A DNA stretch of 64,000 nt, from the NCBI GenBank assembly GCA_963738835.1, contig CAVTYH010000001.1, forward strand, positions 1,178,001 to 1,242,000. The letters are read 5' to 3'. Below the pieces are notes generated by a model, which worked only from the letters and a program-made list of their open reading frames with translations, made no database searches and had not been told where the DNA came from. This document shows positions 54,476-64,000 of the stretch, piece by piece; the stretch's first letter is position 1, and each line of letters opens with the position of its first letter. Made by a program: the position numbers and the translations under genes. Origin of the DNA: CAVTYH01 sp963738835 (GTDB lineage: Bacteria; Planctomycetota; Planctomycetia; Pirellulales; JADZDJ01).

Positions 54476-57400
54476 TCACTCGATAAAGCGCTTCAAAATG
54501 ACCGTCTCGTTGGCATTGATGTCTTGCCCGCGCTGGAACCCGACGGGAATGCTGCGATCGATGATAAAAAACCCGCGATGCCGCTCGATCTCCCCGGTAT
54601 CGGCCCCCAGCTCCTGCCCCAACTGGTATCCATCGGGATGCGCCGCATCCATTTTCACCGCGCCACTGGTCGGATAGGGTCCGCCGGGCGATGCCGGATA
54701 GCCGTACCACGGCGAAACCTCGAAATACCCCACCGTCACCCACACCGCATAGACATTCGAGCGCGTCGTGACTTTACTCGCCAACCGATCGAACGGCTGG
54801 AAGTAAAAATAGGCGTTGCGCTGATAATCGTTGAAAGAATTCGCCGCGTTGGCCGGCGAGTTCGACGCCGGATTGGGCGTGATCGGGCGAGCGGCCGTTA
54901 GCAGCGGGATTTTCGGATTGGCAATGATGTTAATGGCTCCGTCAGCACGCAACAGCGTTGCATTGACGGGCTTCACGGCCAAAGCGGTCTGCGGCACCAT
55001 GTCCCCCGCAGAAGCGGAGCGGAACGGGTTCGAGAACAGCGATGGATAAGTGCCCGAGGAATCGAATTTGTAACTGGTGCTGCCGCCGTAGCCTGCCCGG
55101 CTCGCTATCAAATTGCTCACCTGTGGTCCATACTGAGTTCCGTAAGTGGCATCGGTCGAATCACCACCCAGTACTGCATTCCAGACATCCATTCCTCCGG
55201 CGGACGTTGTTGCTGGAATCGTGTTGATGTTCACACGGCCGGGATCGCGGTAGTTGGACACGATGTCAAACGGCGGGTGCAGGCCCGCGGTGCCCGTCGG
55301 CTCATTGCCTGACGGGGCCTCACCGGGCATCTTACCGGAACCCCACCAATTGCCGGCAAACTTCTGCGGGTTCAAAACGGTTTCGGTGCCCACGAACGGC
55401 GAAGGAACTTGCAAATAATCGAGGATGGGCGCCAAACTTGGCGCATTGGGAGTCGTAGACGTCGGCGTTCGGAAAAAGTTCAATAGATGCCCGAAGGGAA
55501 GTCGCTCCGCTTTGGGCGATGCATTCACAAAGTCCTTAACATACGGATTCACGGCAATCGCCGTCTGGGTTCCCTTAGAGAATTCAAACATGAAGCGCCC
55601 TGGGTGCGAAGCCGGCACCATCATCAATTCGCCCACACTGTTGTACGGGCGATTGTTCCAAGCTAACCATGGAAAGGGCTTGTTTGGATCGCCTTGATAG
55701 CGAGGAAATTTTTCGGCCGGCGGATTCGCTGGAACCGCCTGCACGCGCGGGTCCGAGTTGTACATCGGCAAGCCGTAAGAATGGTTCAGGAATCCCAGCG
55801 AGGCATTTCCCTTGTTGGTTACTACCGTGGAAATATCGTTCAGCATGAACTGAAAATGGACATTGGTCAGACTGCTATCACGATTTTCAAACGGTGGATC
55901 TTCGCCCCCCAGCGTATTCACATTCGAGCGATCACCCCAAATCGTCCACAAATTGTCATCACTGCTGAGGTATTTGCTGAACAGGCCTCGTTCGCGAGAA
56001 CCAAACGCCACAGTACCTGGTGCCGGTGTTCCGGCATCTGCGTTGGGGTTGTCGTCATCCGGGTCCCATGGCCCTGACTTTGCCAGATGGTTAGTATCCC
56101 AATCTGCCGGCTTATGGTCTTCACCGTTGAATACGGTCAAGTCGACCGGCATCCAATCGACCGTGAGGTACGGATTTGTGAGCGGATGATAAGGCGCAAG
56201 AGGATTGGCCAGCCGTTGCAAGAAGACCGTGCGGTAGTTCAGATCGTTTCAGTACGAGCCCTATTAGCATGAGGTAGTTTGCTAACCGGTGCATCGAGGT
56301 ATTGCGCCTCCTGCGTCGCAGATGGTCGATTGGTTTCGAGCGGCGAATTTAGAAAACATTCCCGTCGGACTCGTAAGGTCATCGTAGGCATCCTTCTTTC
56401 CCGTGGCAGGATTCAAGTGCTGCGGCTGCGGATAGTAATTCCCCTGCGGCAGCGGCTCCGAGACGCTCATGCCAATACCACTGGGCGCCGCTGCGGCGGC
56501 CCATGTGTTCATGGGCGTCGCTGGCAAATTCGCGGCCGCAACAATCGCCACCGGGGGCTTGATTTGCGTTTCATCGGGATAATTCGTTCCCCCGCCGTAA
56601 TCGGTAATCCCAAGCTGAGGATTGGCCGAAGCCATTACACTCAGCGAAATCTTGTGGCCCGAGGGAACACCCCATTTCTGGCCCGTGCCGGTGGTATTGC
56701 GAACCGAACCGATGTAGGTGACATCGCGCGGGCCGACAACGGTATAACCCCCGGCTGGCACGAAAGCTGTGTTAGGCACGTAGGGATTAAAATATTGGCG
56801 ACCATAATACGTTCGATCGCCATCCTTTGCCGAACTGGTACTATTTGGCGTCGGGTTTAGATTTGCGAACCAGACAAATCGATCTAACTGAATCTTATCG
56901 GCATTGGGCGTAGTTTGCAGTGCGGCAGGAAGCAAACTCCCGATCGAAGGGTTTGGGTCGGTGGTGTATTGTTCCGGGTCGAACGATGCGGTTTCCGCAG
57001 TGTCGGGGTAGCGCCGGTCAACGAAATCGCGCGGAGATTTAGTCGTTTCTCCAGGTGGGGCTCCGTTAGCCGCTACATGCGGCTTGCTGATCGCGAGCCG
57101 CCACACCGGATAGGTCGCCGAATGGCTGGGGTTGGCCGGGTCATCTTTGCCGGGCGGCGCAGTTCTTGACAAATCCAGATACCACTGGTGCGTTGGAACA
57201 AAATACGAGTACAGATCGCCGCTAGCTGAGGGATTATTTAAATTGTGCGTGGCGTACAACTCGACAAACAACGATCCCTCGGGAACGCGAATTTGATCCA
57301 AATCTTCGTCTTCTAGCTTGGGCGGCGTACCCATGGGATCGTAATCTTCGCGTTTTTTGCCGCTGGTAGTCATTTTTTGTGTCGGCGACTTGACGATCGT

Positions 57401-60400
57401 GCATGGCAAACGTTTCCGAAATGACGAGCGGCTGACCTTCGCAGCCCCAAACCAATCGTCGCCATGACTTTTCCATCGTCCAGCGCTCAGCGTGCCGCTG
57501 CCGTCATCGAGAATGCCATCGACTTCCCAGACTTGGCCTGGATGACCGGAGGGGTCGTCGTTTTTAAAGGGGTTAACGTCATACTCAAACGGCGTCATGA
57601 TGTTGTCAGGGATCCATGGCATCGACCACATTTACCGCCCACTGGGCGATACGACGAATCGCCATTTCTTTCTTTTGAGCAGCGTTTAAACTCTCGTTAG
57701 GAAACCAATCGACTTTCTGCAAATCGCTGTCGTCGAGCATCAGCCGCGCCAGCACATACAAATGCCGGGCGTAGAGTTGGCGCGCCAGCAATTGATCGGT
57801 TTGGTCCACCTTCCCATTGCCATTCACGTCGACTCCGTTGACCAGATCGAGCGCCAGCGGATTGGGCAGCTTGCCATTGAGTGACGGATCGAGCCAGGCC
57901 CAAGTATTGGTTGCCGCGTTTTGCCCTTCTTTTTGCAGTTCCGAGACTGTAGGTTCGTCGACAACTCGATTGCCGTCGCTGTCGCGGCCATCGCCGAACG
58001 GACGGTTGACATTCATACGCAAGCCGGCAATCAGCTCGGGCGAGAGCAACAGCCGGCCCTGTTTATTCACGATGTTGTTGATTTGCGGTCCTGGCAATGC
58101 CGGATTGTCTTTCTTGATTCGCGCCGCCAGCAGCTCCACGATGTTCGTCGCGAACTTGCGGCCGTACAGATTCTGCAGCGCATCTCGCAAATAGGTGGGC
58201 GCAACCGCGGGGGGAGTGGGAATATCCCGACTCTCGGTGGTGATTTTGTTGCGCAGCGAGGGATTGGAATTCAGCGAATTCTGCAGCAGCGATCTGAGCC
58301 GGGGAGCAAGGTCCGACGAATCGATGTCGTAGGGACGCAGAATCGATTCCAGCTCGAAGGCCGTAAACGGGTTGTCGTCGGTCAAAGTGCCATACGAATT
58401 CGACGGTGTGCTTGAATCGTGAAGCCCATACGCATATCCCGGATTGGCGACGTCGCGAGCCAGATTGATGTCGTACGGCGAATTTTGCGTTTCACCCGCC
58501 CACTGCGGTTTCCAATACAGTGGCTGACCGCGGTGGTCGAGCCCCACACACATACGACCCCACAGATCGGTGGGACTGTTATAAGCCGACAAAGGATTAA
58601 TAGTATTGGTCTGCGGATTGAACGACTTATCTGGCAATGAAAATCGCTTGACCAAGGCCTGCAAGGTCATCGAGTTTGGCTTGCCTGCCTCTGGGGTGCT
58701 GGTCATTTTAAGATCGCCGTAGCGACCTTCGTAGCTCCGGCCATTGACCGTAGCGCCGCGTAACAGCTTGGTGAAATCGTCGCGTCCGGTGGACAGATCC
58801 TGAAGGATGGGAAATTTGGCGGTGGACGAAGGATTGACGGGGTCGTAAAGCATGATCTCTGCGGGCCCCAACCCTTCGCCGCGGGGCATTTGAAATGCCG
58901 GAGTGGCATTAGTCGTGCCGGCATACGGCACTGGGACATAGGCAAGATCGTTTCCGGTGGGGGCAGTGGAATATCCTGCACCTACGAATTTGCGGGCATG
59001 CGTCGATTGCTGATTGCCGCCGGTGGGAATTTGCTCCGTAGTGCCGGCCGTGTCGAGATTGAGCCGGCCATCCAGATCGACGCACAAGATGGCGAAGAGT
59101 GGCTTATAGAGCCGGCCATCGTTGGTCGATTGCACCGGATAGCCCAGGTCGAGCCAGACGCTGTCGCGAACGCCGTCGCCGTCGTTATCGATATCCCAAG
59201 GACTGATGAAATTGCCGGTGGCATCTCTGCCGGTCATGGCGAGTTGCCAACCGGTGTTCACGGAAGTTGATGTACCCGACAGGAGTGAATTGCTGCCCGT
59301 AAAATTCGGATGATCGAGCGGGTTGGGGCGCAGCATGATCTTCGACAACAGATCGCGATTGTTATTCCAATCGGTGACGCTGGCGTGGCTGGCCCAAAAG
59401 TTGATCAGATCGGGCCGATGGAACGACGGCAAGATGACTTGTGTTTTGCCCGGCTGCTGCACGGTCCACGACATGTACATGTTCTGATAATCGGGCGTGC
59501 TGTAATCGACATTGCAACCGCCAAGGCCGCCGAAGGGAACGCCCTTGGGAAAATCGGTTGAAGCTTGGTAAGAATTCGTGGGCGTGTAAGTCACGGGATT
59601 CGGGAGGAGTGCAAATTCGTATCCGTTGACATCTTTTGCGTCGAGCAGTCCGGTTTCGGCCGGAGGAACGGGTGGCGTGCGAGTGACGGAACTATTGCCA
59701 GCCCCCGTGCCGGAAAATGCGCGGCCGTTAATGATGAACGTGGGATTCGGATTTGCGGCATCGGTAATGGAAGACACGCCCTTAAACGCCAGCACGTGGA
59801 AAATGGGTACCGACGGGGTGGAGGCATCGTACCGTACGATTCGCGAAGTAAGTCCCTTCGCCGGCCCGCTGGTCATGGTGATGACACAGCCATCGAAATA
59901 TCCCTCGACCCGAAATGCAGAGCTGAGTAAGAAGTTTGGGTTTGCAGAAGTGAGATCGGTCGTCGACTTAACCTTGAATTCGATGACTTGGCCGCCGGTC
60001 GAATCAGCAACCACCGAATCAACCTTGCCCACTGCCGTGTAAGGTCCGTACACATGCTCGAGCAAGCTGTGCGGGCCGATGACGGAGCGAATGGGGCTGG
60101 TGGTGGTGCCATCGCCGGGGGCGCCGACGACGACTTGCATGGCCGCGCCCCACAACTGTTGTTGTGGCGGGTCGCCGGTTTGGCCGACCTGACCATATTT
60201 ACGCGCGGTCTGGAGCTGCCGCGTGGCCACCAGTACGTAGGTGACGGCGATCATCACAAACAAAATCAGCAGGCTCAGAATCACCAACAGCAGCACGCCG
60301 CGCCGCTGGGCCGCCGCGGGCGAGTTCGATGAACGGGTGAAGGGGTGAAGGGGTGAAGAGATGAAGGCAGCGGCGCGACCAGGCCGGCGCACGGGGATGG

Positions 60401-60458
60401 CTTGGTGTTTGCTGGCCACTGACCACCGATCACCGACCACTGTTCGTTTCGCGGACAT
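54476..60458 (-). CDS. Giant GspK-like pseudopilin-operon protein, frameshifted
   Basis: About 1990 residues when reading is followed across shifts. The N-terminus has RRGVLLLVILSLLILFVMIA, a GspK-like leader and membrane helix, after an extended pre-leader. The body has repeated date- or record-like segments such as SVWLDLGYPVQSTNDGRLYK, LFAILCVDLDGRLNLDTAG, NVVELLAAR-type helices, and GCEGQPLVISETFAMHDRQV near 57400 (GspK-like). The end reads NANETVILKRFIE. Frame changes: near 57615, near 57470 and 57380, and near 56230-56290 (AARNQSTICDAGGAIPR to TVFLQRLANPLAPYHPLTNP). Such huge proteins follow pseudopilin genes in many planctomycetes; function unknown, probably a minor pseudopilin or pilus-tip protein. 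Confidence 0.75.
60328..60366. repeat. Short tandem repeat (GGGTGAAG)n in the GspK-like leader
   Basis: Four to five 8-bp units of GGGTGAAG type, read on the minus strand as part of the pre-leader (ISSPLHPFTRS). Confidence 0.75.
60413..60445. repeat. Heptanucleotide repeat tract in the GspK-like leader
   Basis: On the minus strand four units GTGGTCG, GTGATCG, GTGGTCA and GTGGCCA encode VVGDRWSVAS just after the start codon. The same heptamer family recurs in the next two genes. Confidence 0.8.
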
Positions 60459-60548
60459 GGTTCAACCTCTTGAAGCGCTGCTGTTCCCCTGCACTAACTT
60501 GCCCGCTGACCCGACTTGAAGCGACTGGCAACTAGCGACTAACTGAAC

Positions 60549-60569
60549 CCCCCGGCGACTCGCCGGGGG
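60549..60569. repeat. 21-bp palindrome between pseudopilin genes
   Basis: Perfect 10-bp stem CCCCCGGCGA / TCGCCGGGGG with one base between the arms, in the gap before the GspK-like gene. It could stop or pause transcription or stabilise mRNA. Confidence 0.7.
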
Positions 60570-60589
60570 CTACATGCAACTGACCACTA

Positions 60590-61761
60590 CTACTGACTCC
60601 ACACCGAGGGGCCATCTAAATGGATGACCCGTTGGTAGACCGCCACCGCGCCGTCAAACAGACAGGCGTAGGTTTTGTACGTTGGGCCACCCCACACCCA
60701 GTCGGGCCCGTTGAGCGTGACATCGGCCGTGCCGGAGCTGGACCCCTCGGCCGCCGAAATGATTCGATACCATTTGAAAATGTTGTAATTGTTGCCCGCG
60801 GCGTCTTTGTCTTGTCGGCACAGCATCATCCAGTTGCCGGGCTTGGCGAGGGCCAATTTCGCATCGGCTTGTGCGGTCGTGTCTTTCAGCGTTAAATCGC
60901 CGCCGCCGATGTTGACGGTGCCAGCCGCCGGTGGATTGCCACTGCTGTCGGTAACGTCCACCATCTCTTCTTGCCCGCTGCCCGATGTCGGAATGGCCAG
61001 CAACCGACGGTTGAAAACAACAATCGACAGTAACATCTGATTCATCGGCACTGCGCCCAGCGTGTTGCCGTTTTGCGGTGTAAGCGTGGCCAGCCAGGTG
61101 TAGAGCCCTTCGTAATCGCGCTTGATAGGCTTGTTCGACGAGTCCAGGATCATGTGGCCGGTTCCCGGCAGGGTGCGGTCGTCGGGCTGGTCGACCACGA
61201 GATCGTCGGTCAAGGTGAACATGGCCTGAGCCAATGGCAGGTTGAGTGAATAGCCGCTGCCCGCCGTCGTTGCGGCGGAAGTGATGGTCATTCGCGGCAT
61301 CACCGGTCCGCCGGTCCCGGTCGCCGGAAAGCTAGCGAGTTGGGCATTCCCCGGATGCCCGGAGACCATCAGCGGATCGATGGCCACCGGCTCGGCCGGA
61401 GTGGGCGAGACGTACAACTTCCACGGTGGGCTACCGCTGGTGCTGCGCCGACCCACTTGTTCGGATCGCCCATGCCGCAGATTTGGAATTCGCGGTAGGC
61501 GTTCAAACCCAGCTCGGCTTTGCGTTCTTCGATGTTGGCCCGCTCGACTTGCAGTCCGCCGACAGGCAGTAGCGACGCGATGCTGACCATGCCAATGGCC
61601 ATGATGCCGATGGAAATAAGCACCTCCATCAGGCTGATGCCCGTGCGGGCATGGTCCGTGGTCCGTGATCCGTGGTCCGTGGTTACAGACAAACGACCGC
61701 CCACACGGCCGCTAGCAATTGACAACTGACCACTGACCACTGACAACTCTCGCCTTCTCAT
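60590..61761 (-). CDS. GspI/PilV-like pseudopilin, frameshifted
   Basis: Prepilin with the methylation motif G-ISLMEVLISIGIMAIGMVSI (Gly at -1, Glu five residues on). A long pre-leader precedes it (RRRELSVVSGQLSIASGRVG). After QVERANIEERKAELGLNAYR and a one-base shift near 61440, the globular part reads PPWKLYVSPTPAEPVAIDPL, TRTLPGTGHMIL-like segments, and ends GAVAVYQRVIHLDGPSVWSQ at 60590. It would be cut by prepilin peptidase and added to a type II secretion pseudopilus or type IV pilus. The start ATG overlaps the stop of the upstream gene (TAATG). Confidence 0.83.
61640..61747. repeat. Heptanucleotide repeat tracts in the GspI-like leader
   Basis: Minus strand: GTCAGTG, GTCAGTG, GTCAGTT, GTCAATT, and further on ACCACGG, ACCACGG, ATCACGG, ACCACGG. 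They encode LSVVSGQLSI and TTDHGSRTTDHAR directly before the prepilin cleavage site. Confidence 0.85.
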
Positions 61762-63043
61762 TACCGTCCTCCCATGGTTTGGGCCGACGTGGCGAACTGC
61801 CGGGCGGCGGGAATTGCTTTGGCCAGCATTTGCTGCTGCGTGCCGGGGGTAATCGCAGCGTCATCGACCTGGGCAACTTCCGCCGAGGTGACCAGGCCGG
61901 TTTGCGGATTGATTGAAATCCAAATGTTTTCCAGGTCGCGGAAATTGTGCTTCTCCGACTGCGTGGCGACATCGTCGGTGTTCACATAATTCTGCGGCGG
62001 CAATTTTTCGCGCTTGCCAATCAGGAAATGGATGGGATTGGTAAGCGGATACGCTTGCCCCATGATGTACAGATTTTCGAGCGCCCCGACTTGTTGAAAG
62101 TGACGATGATGGGGCGCTTATCCGTGGGAAATGCCGTCTGCAAATTGGTGGGAGAAGTTGGCAATTCGTCCTGGAACGTATCTCCCGCAGTGCCGGAGTA
62201 GGCCAAATCGATGACCGAACCCGCTGGCAGCTGCAGCGGCGGCGTGGCCGATTTCACCGGCTGACGGTAAATCTGATAGGGGGTATGCCAACCGCTGGCT
62301 GCCGATGCCACCGGAGGACAAATAAAGGTTGAATTGGCGACGTTGGTCCAAACGATTTGGAACTGCAGCGTATTATCGGGCTTGAGAATGAAATTGCCGG
62401 AGCCCGCGGGCGATTCTTGGGTAGCATCAATGAAGGTGCCGGAGCCAGGCGTTTGCTCGGCCATGCCGTTGAATTGGTACACGTCGCCGCCGTAATTGAA
62501 TCGAATCAGATCGCCGGGCTTCAGCAAGCCGTACCAGCCCGTGTCGGCGCCCAGCGAAACGGTTGCTTTGCCACCGGCGAGTCTGCACGTGGCGAGCGAA
62601 CCCATCGAGTCGCCGGCGTAGGGCGGGGGCACCTCGCAGAGGAACAAATCCATCGCCGCGGTCGGTTCGCTGGACAGGCGTTCGATCCATACGCCCACCG
62701 AGCGGCCTTTGGCCAGGGCGTCGGACTGGGCCGAAGAAAAATGCGTGCTCACCAGGCGGGCCGCTTCGCGGATGCGGCGCATGTCGAGCGCCGGCAGCAG
62801 CAGCGGAATGGTGGCGATGGTGACCGCCGAGATGATGGCAATGACCACCAGCAGTTCGACCAGCGTGAAGCCGCCGCGGTCGGTGGTCCGTGGTCGGTGG
62901 ACCGTGAACAGAGAAGCGCGGCGGACCGCCGGCGCAGCCGTGGAACGGCTCGCAGCTGACCACTGGCCACCGGCCACTGGCCACTGGCCACGGACCACGG
63001 ACCACTGCTTGTGCCTATCGCATACTGTGCTGTGCATTTGCAT
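61761..63043 (-). CDS. GspH-like pseudopilin, frameshifted
   Basis: Prepilin-type leader RGGFTLVELLVVIAIISAVT (Gly -1, Glu +5), then LLLPALDMRRIREAARLVST and HFSSAQSDALAKGRSVGVWI, the GspH/FimT pattern. About 50 extra residues precede the cleavage site and come from heptamer repeats. The body runs to a one-base shift near 62080 (IVTFNKSG to LENLYIMGQAYPLTNPIHFL) and ends SAQTMGGR at 61761. The start is the ATG 63043; a TTG at 63049 is also open. Confidence 0.83.
62876..63008. repeat. Heptanucleotide repeat tracts in the GspH-like leader
   Basis: Minus strand: GTGGTCC, GTGGTCC, GTGGCCA, GTGGCCA, GTGGCCG, GTGGCCA, GTGGTCA, then after 45 bp a second shorter tract. It encodes WSVVRGQWPVAGGQWSA upstream of the cleavage site. 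Confidence 0.88.
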
Positions 63044-63140
63044 TGCCAATTCTTCTGTTTCACTCTCGCCCCGTCGCTGGCCGCCGATGATTTGCCGGCG
63101 GATAAATTTGTGATGTTGTTACTCCGTGCTGCTTCTCTCA

Positions 63141-64000
63141 CTATTCGTGATTGGTGATGTTGTCGATGGAATTATCGACGCCGTCGTTAGGACCGAAGGC
63201 ACTAGGTAAATCCGTCGGAGCACCCAAAAGTCCGCCGCTAACCGTCGCATACGGATTATTCTTTGGCGAGGTCGTCGAATATTGCATCGCAGGACTTCCG
63301 CCGCCGTCTTGAATATCAGAAATGTGATCGGGCCCCGGTGAATAGATCAGCGGATAAAGCGGTGGGTAGACTTGATTGGCCGCCGGAACCGCTGGGTTAA
63401 AAAACGGCTCGCCGCTAGCCGGTTTGTAGATATGCAATGGGTCAAACGGATCATGGGCAGTAGGGTAAACCGGTGAAGCGGTCGCATTCCCGAGCGCATC
63501 GGTTGCATTCACATTCCAGGGCTGGAGCGGAGAAGAGAATCCTGGTGCCCACCTCAAAAAGTTGATTGGCCGATCCCAGCCATCGTGGAACTCAAGCATC
63601 CCGTCGCCATCGGTGTCGCCAATCTCGCTCGGCGAAAACTGTTCCATGATATCTGGATCTCCAAGACCAAGCGTAACCAGCAGGTACAGACACTCAGCAT
63701 TTTCGAATTGATCGGTCTTTGTGGAAGTGATTTGCTTTCTATACGACCGCGTTACCGCCGGCACCGAAATCTTGGGAGATGTCGATGGATTACTTGGATC
63801 GGTGTAGGTCACGGGGTCATCCGTAATGTCAGAATAACGATCGGGCATTTCCATTCGCATCAGATCGCGTAATGCGTCGAGCCGGTACTGAGCCGCCACA
63901 CCAGTATTGGCGCCGGCGGGAATAGTGATTGGCACGCGGCGGGTGCGGTATGATTCGTACTTCGCCATGATCAGGGCGTTGAGTTTGCTAATGGTCGCCT
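63141..64000 (-). CDS. Pseudopilin-operon protein, 5' partial
   Basis: Open from the right edge (ATISKLNALIMAKYESYRTR) to the stop at 63141, about 286 residues. It contains LDALRDLMRMEMPDRYSDIT, CLYLLVTLGLGDPDIMEQFS, DTDGDGMLEFHDGWDRPINF and YSPGPDHISDIQDGGG. The last two resemble the calcium-site and WG/GPDG-type ends of GspG-like pseudopilins. The N-terminal prepilin leader is expected just outside the window. It is the first visible gene of the minus-strand pseudopilin operon. Confidence 0.75.
   Translation of the reverse strand, partial: ATISKLNALIMAKYESYRTRRVPITIPAGANTGVAAQYRLDALRDLMRMEMPDRYSDITDDPVTYTDPSNPSTSPKISVPAVTRSYRKQITSTKTDQFENAECLYLLVTLGLGDPDIMEQFSPSEIGDTDGDGMLEFHDGWDRPINFLRWAPGFSSPLQPWNVNATDALGNATASPVYPTAHDPFDPLHIYKPASGEPFFNPAVPAANQVYPPLYPLIYSPGPDHISDIQDGGGSPAMQYSTTSPKNNPYATVSGGLLGAPTDLPSAFGPNDGVDNSIDNITNHE

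Overview
The window looks like a chromosomal segment of a planctomycete, probably from the Pirellulales. The signs are an N-terminal FESLESRRLL leader on a secreted protein, two PEP-CTERM proteins, a pseudopilin operon ending in a roughly 2000-residue protein, and heptanucleotide repeats in prepilin leaders. All of this is inferred from sequence; no marker gene such as rRNA is present and I found no tRNA.

Positions 1-36.7 kb (+ strand) hold a long exopolysaccharide/glycoconjugate cluster of the exosortase (PEP-CTERM) type. It opens with a TPR protein (partial) and an EpsI-type protein, then a priming sugar transferase and a polysaccharide deacetylase. An ABC exporter pair, an O-antigen-ligase-like polymerase, many GT4 and GT2 glycosyltransferases, FkbM methyltransferases and a hexapeptide acetyltransferase follow. 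Further on are two asparagine-synthase-type amidotransferases, a YqeG-like HAD phosphatase next to a UbiA prenyltransferase, a GT-C membrane glycosyltransferase, a sigma-like factor, a FemAB-type transferase and a glutaminyl cyclotransferase. Many junctions overlap by ATGA, GTGA or a few bases, which suggests operons. From 32.7 to 39.4 kb a family of CelD/BcsL-type GNAT proteins has expanded to four copies plus a detached N-terminal domain. The ABC ATPase is badly broken and is followed by about 1.2 kb of degenerate sequence (10.9-12.06 kb).

Positions 39.4-44.8 kb (- strand) carry a second polysaccharide deacetylase, a broken asparagine-synthase-like gene, and a Mur-ligase-like protein read through into peptidyl-tRNA hydrolase. 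The last is split by a complete IS5-type insertion sequence.

Positions 44.9-54.3 kb are mixed: a three-module VanZ-like membrane protein, a large calpain-like cysteine protease with a proline-rich linker, two PEP-CTERM proteins (probable exosortase substrates), two 142-bp non-coding repeats, a duplicated small gene, an IS630-type transposase and an RMF-like small protein.

Positions 54.5-64 kb (- strand) are a pseudopilin operon, read right to left: a partial prepilin-like gene, GspH-like and GspI-like pseudopilins, then a giant GspK-like protein.

Caution: at least 20 single-base frame changes fall inside otherwise well-conserved genes. Many may be uncorrected indels of a draft assembly, so 'frameshifted' below does not mean proven pseudogene. 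Where a gene is split I give the span of the whole reconstructed gene.
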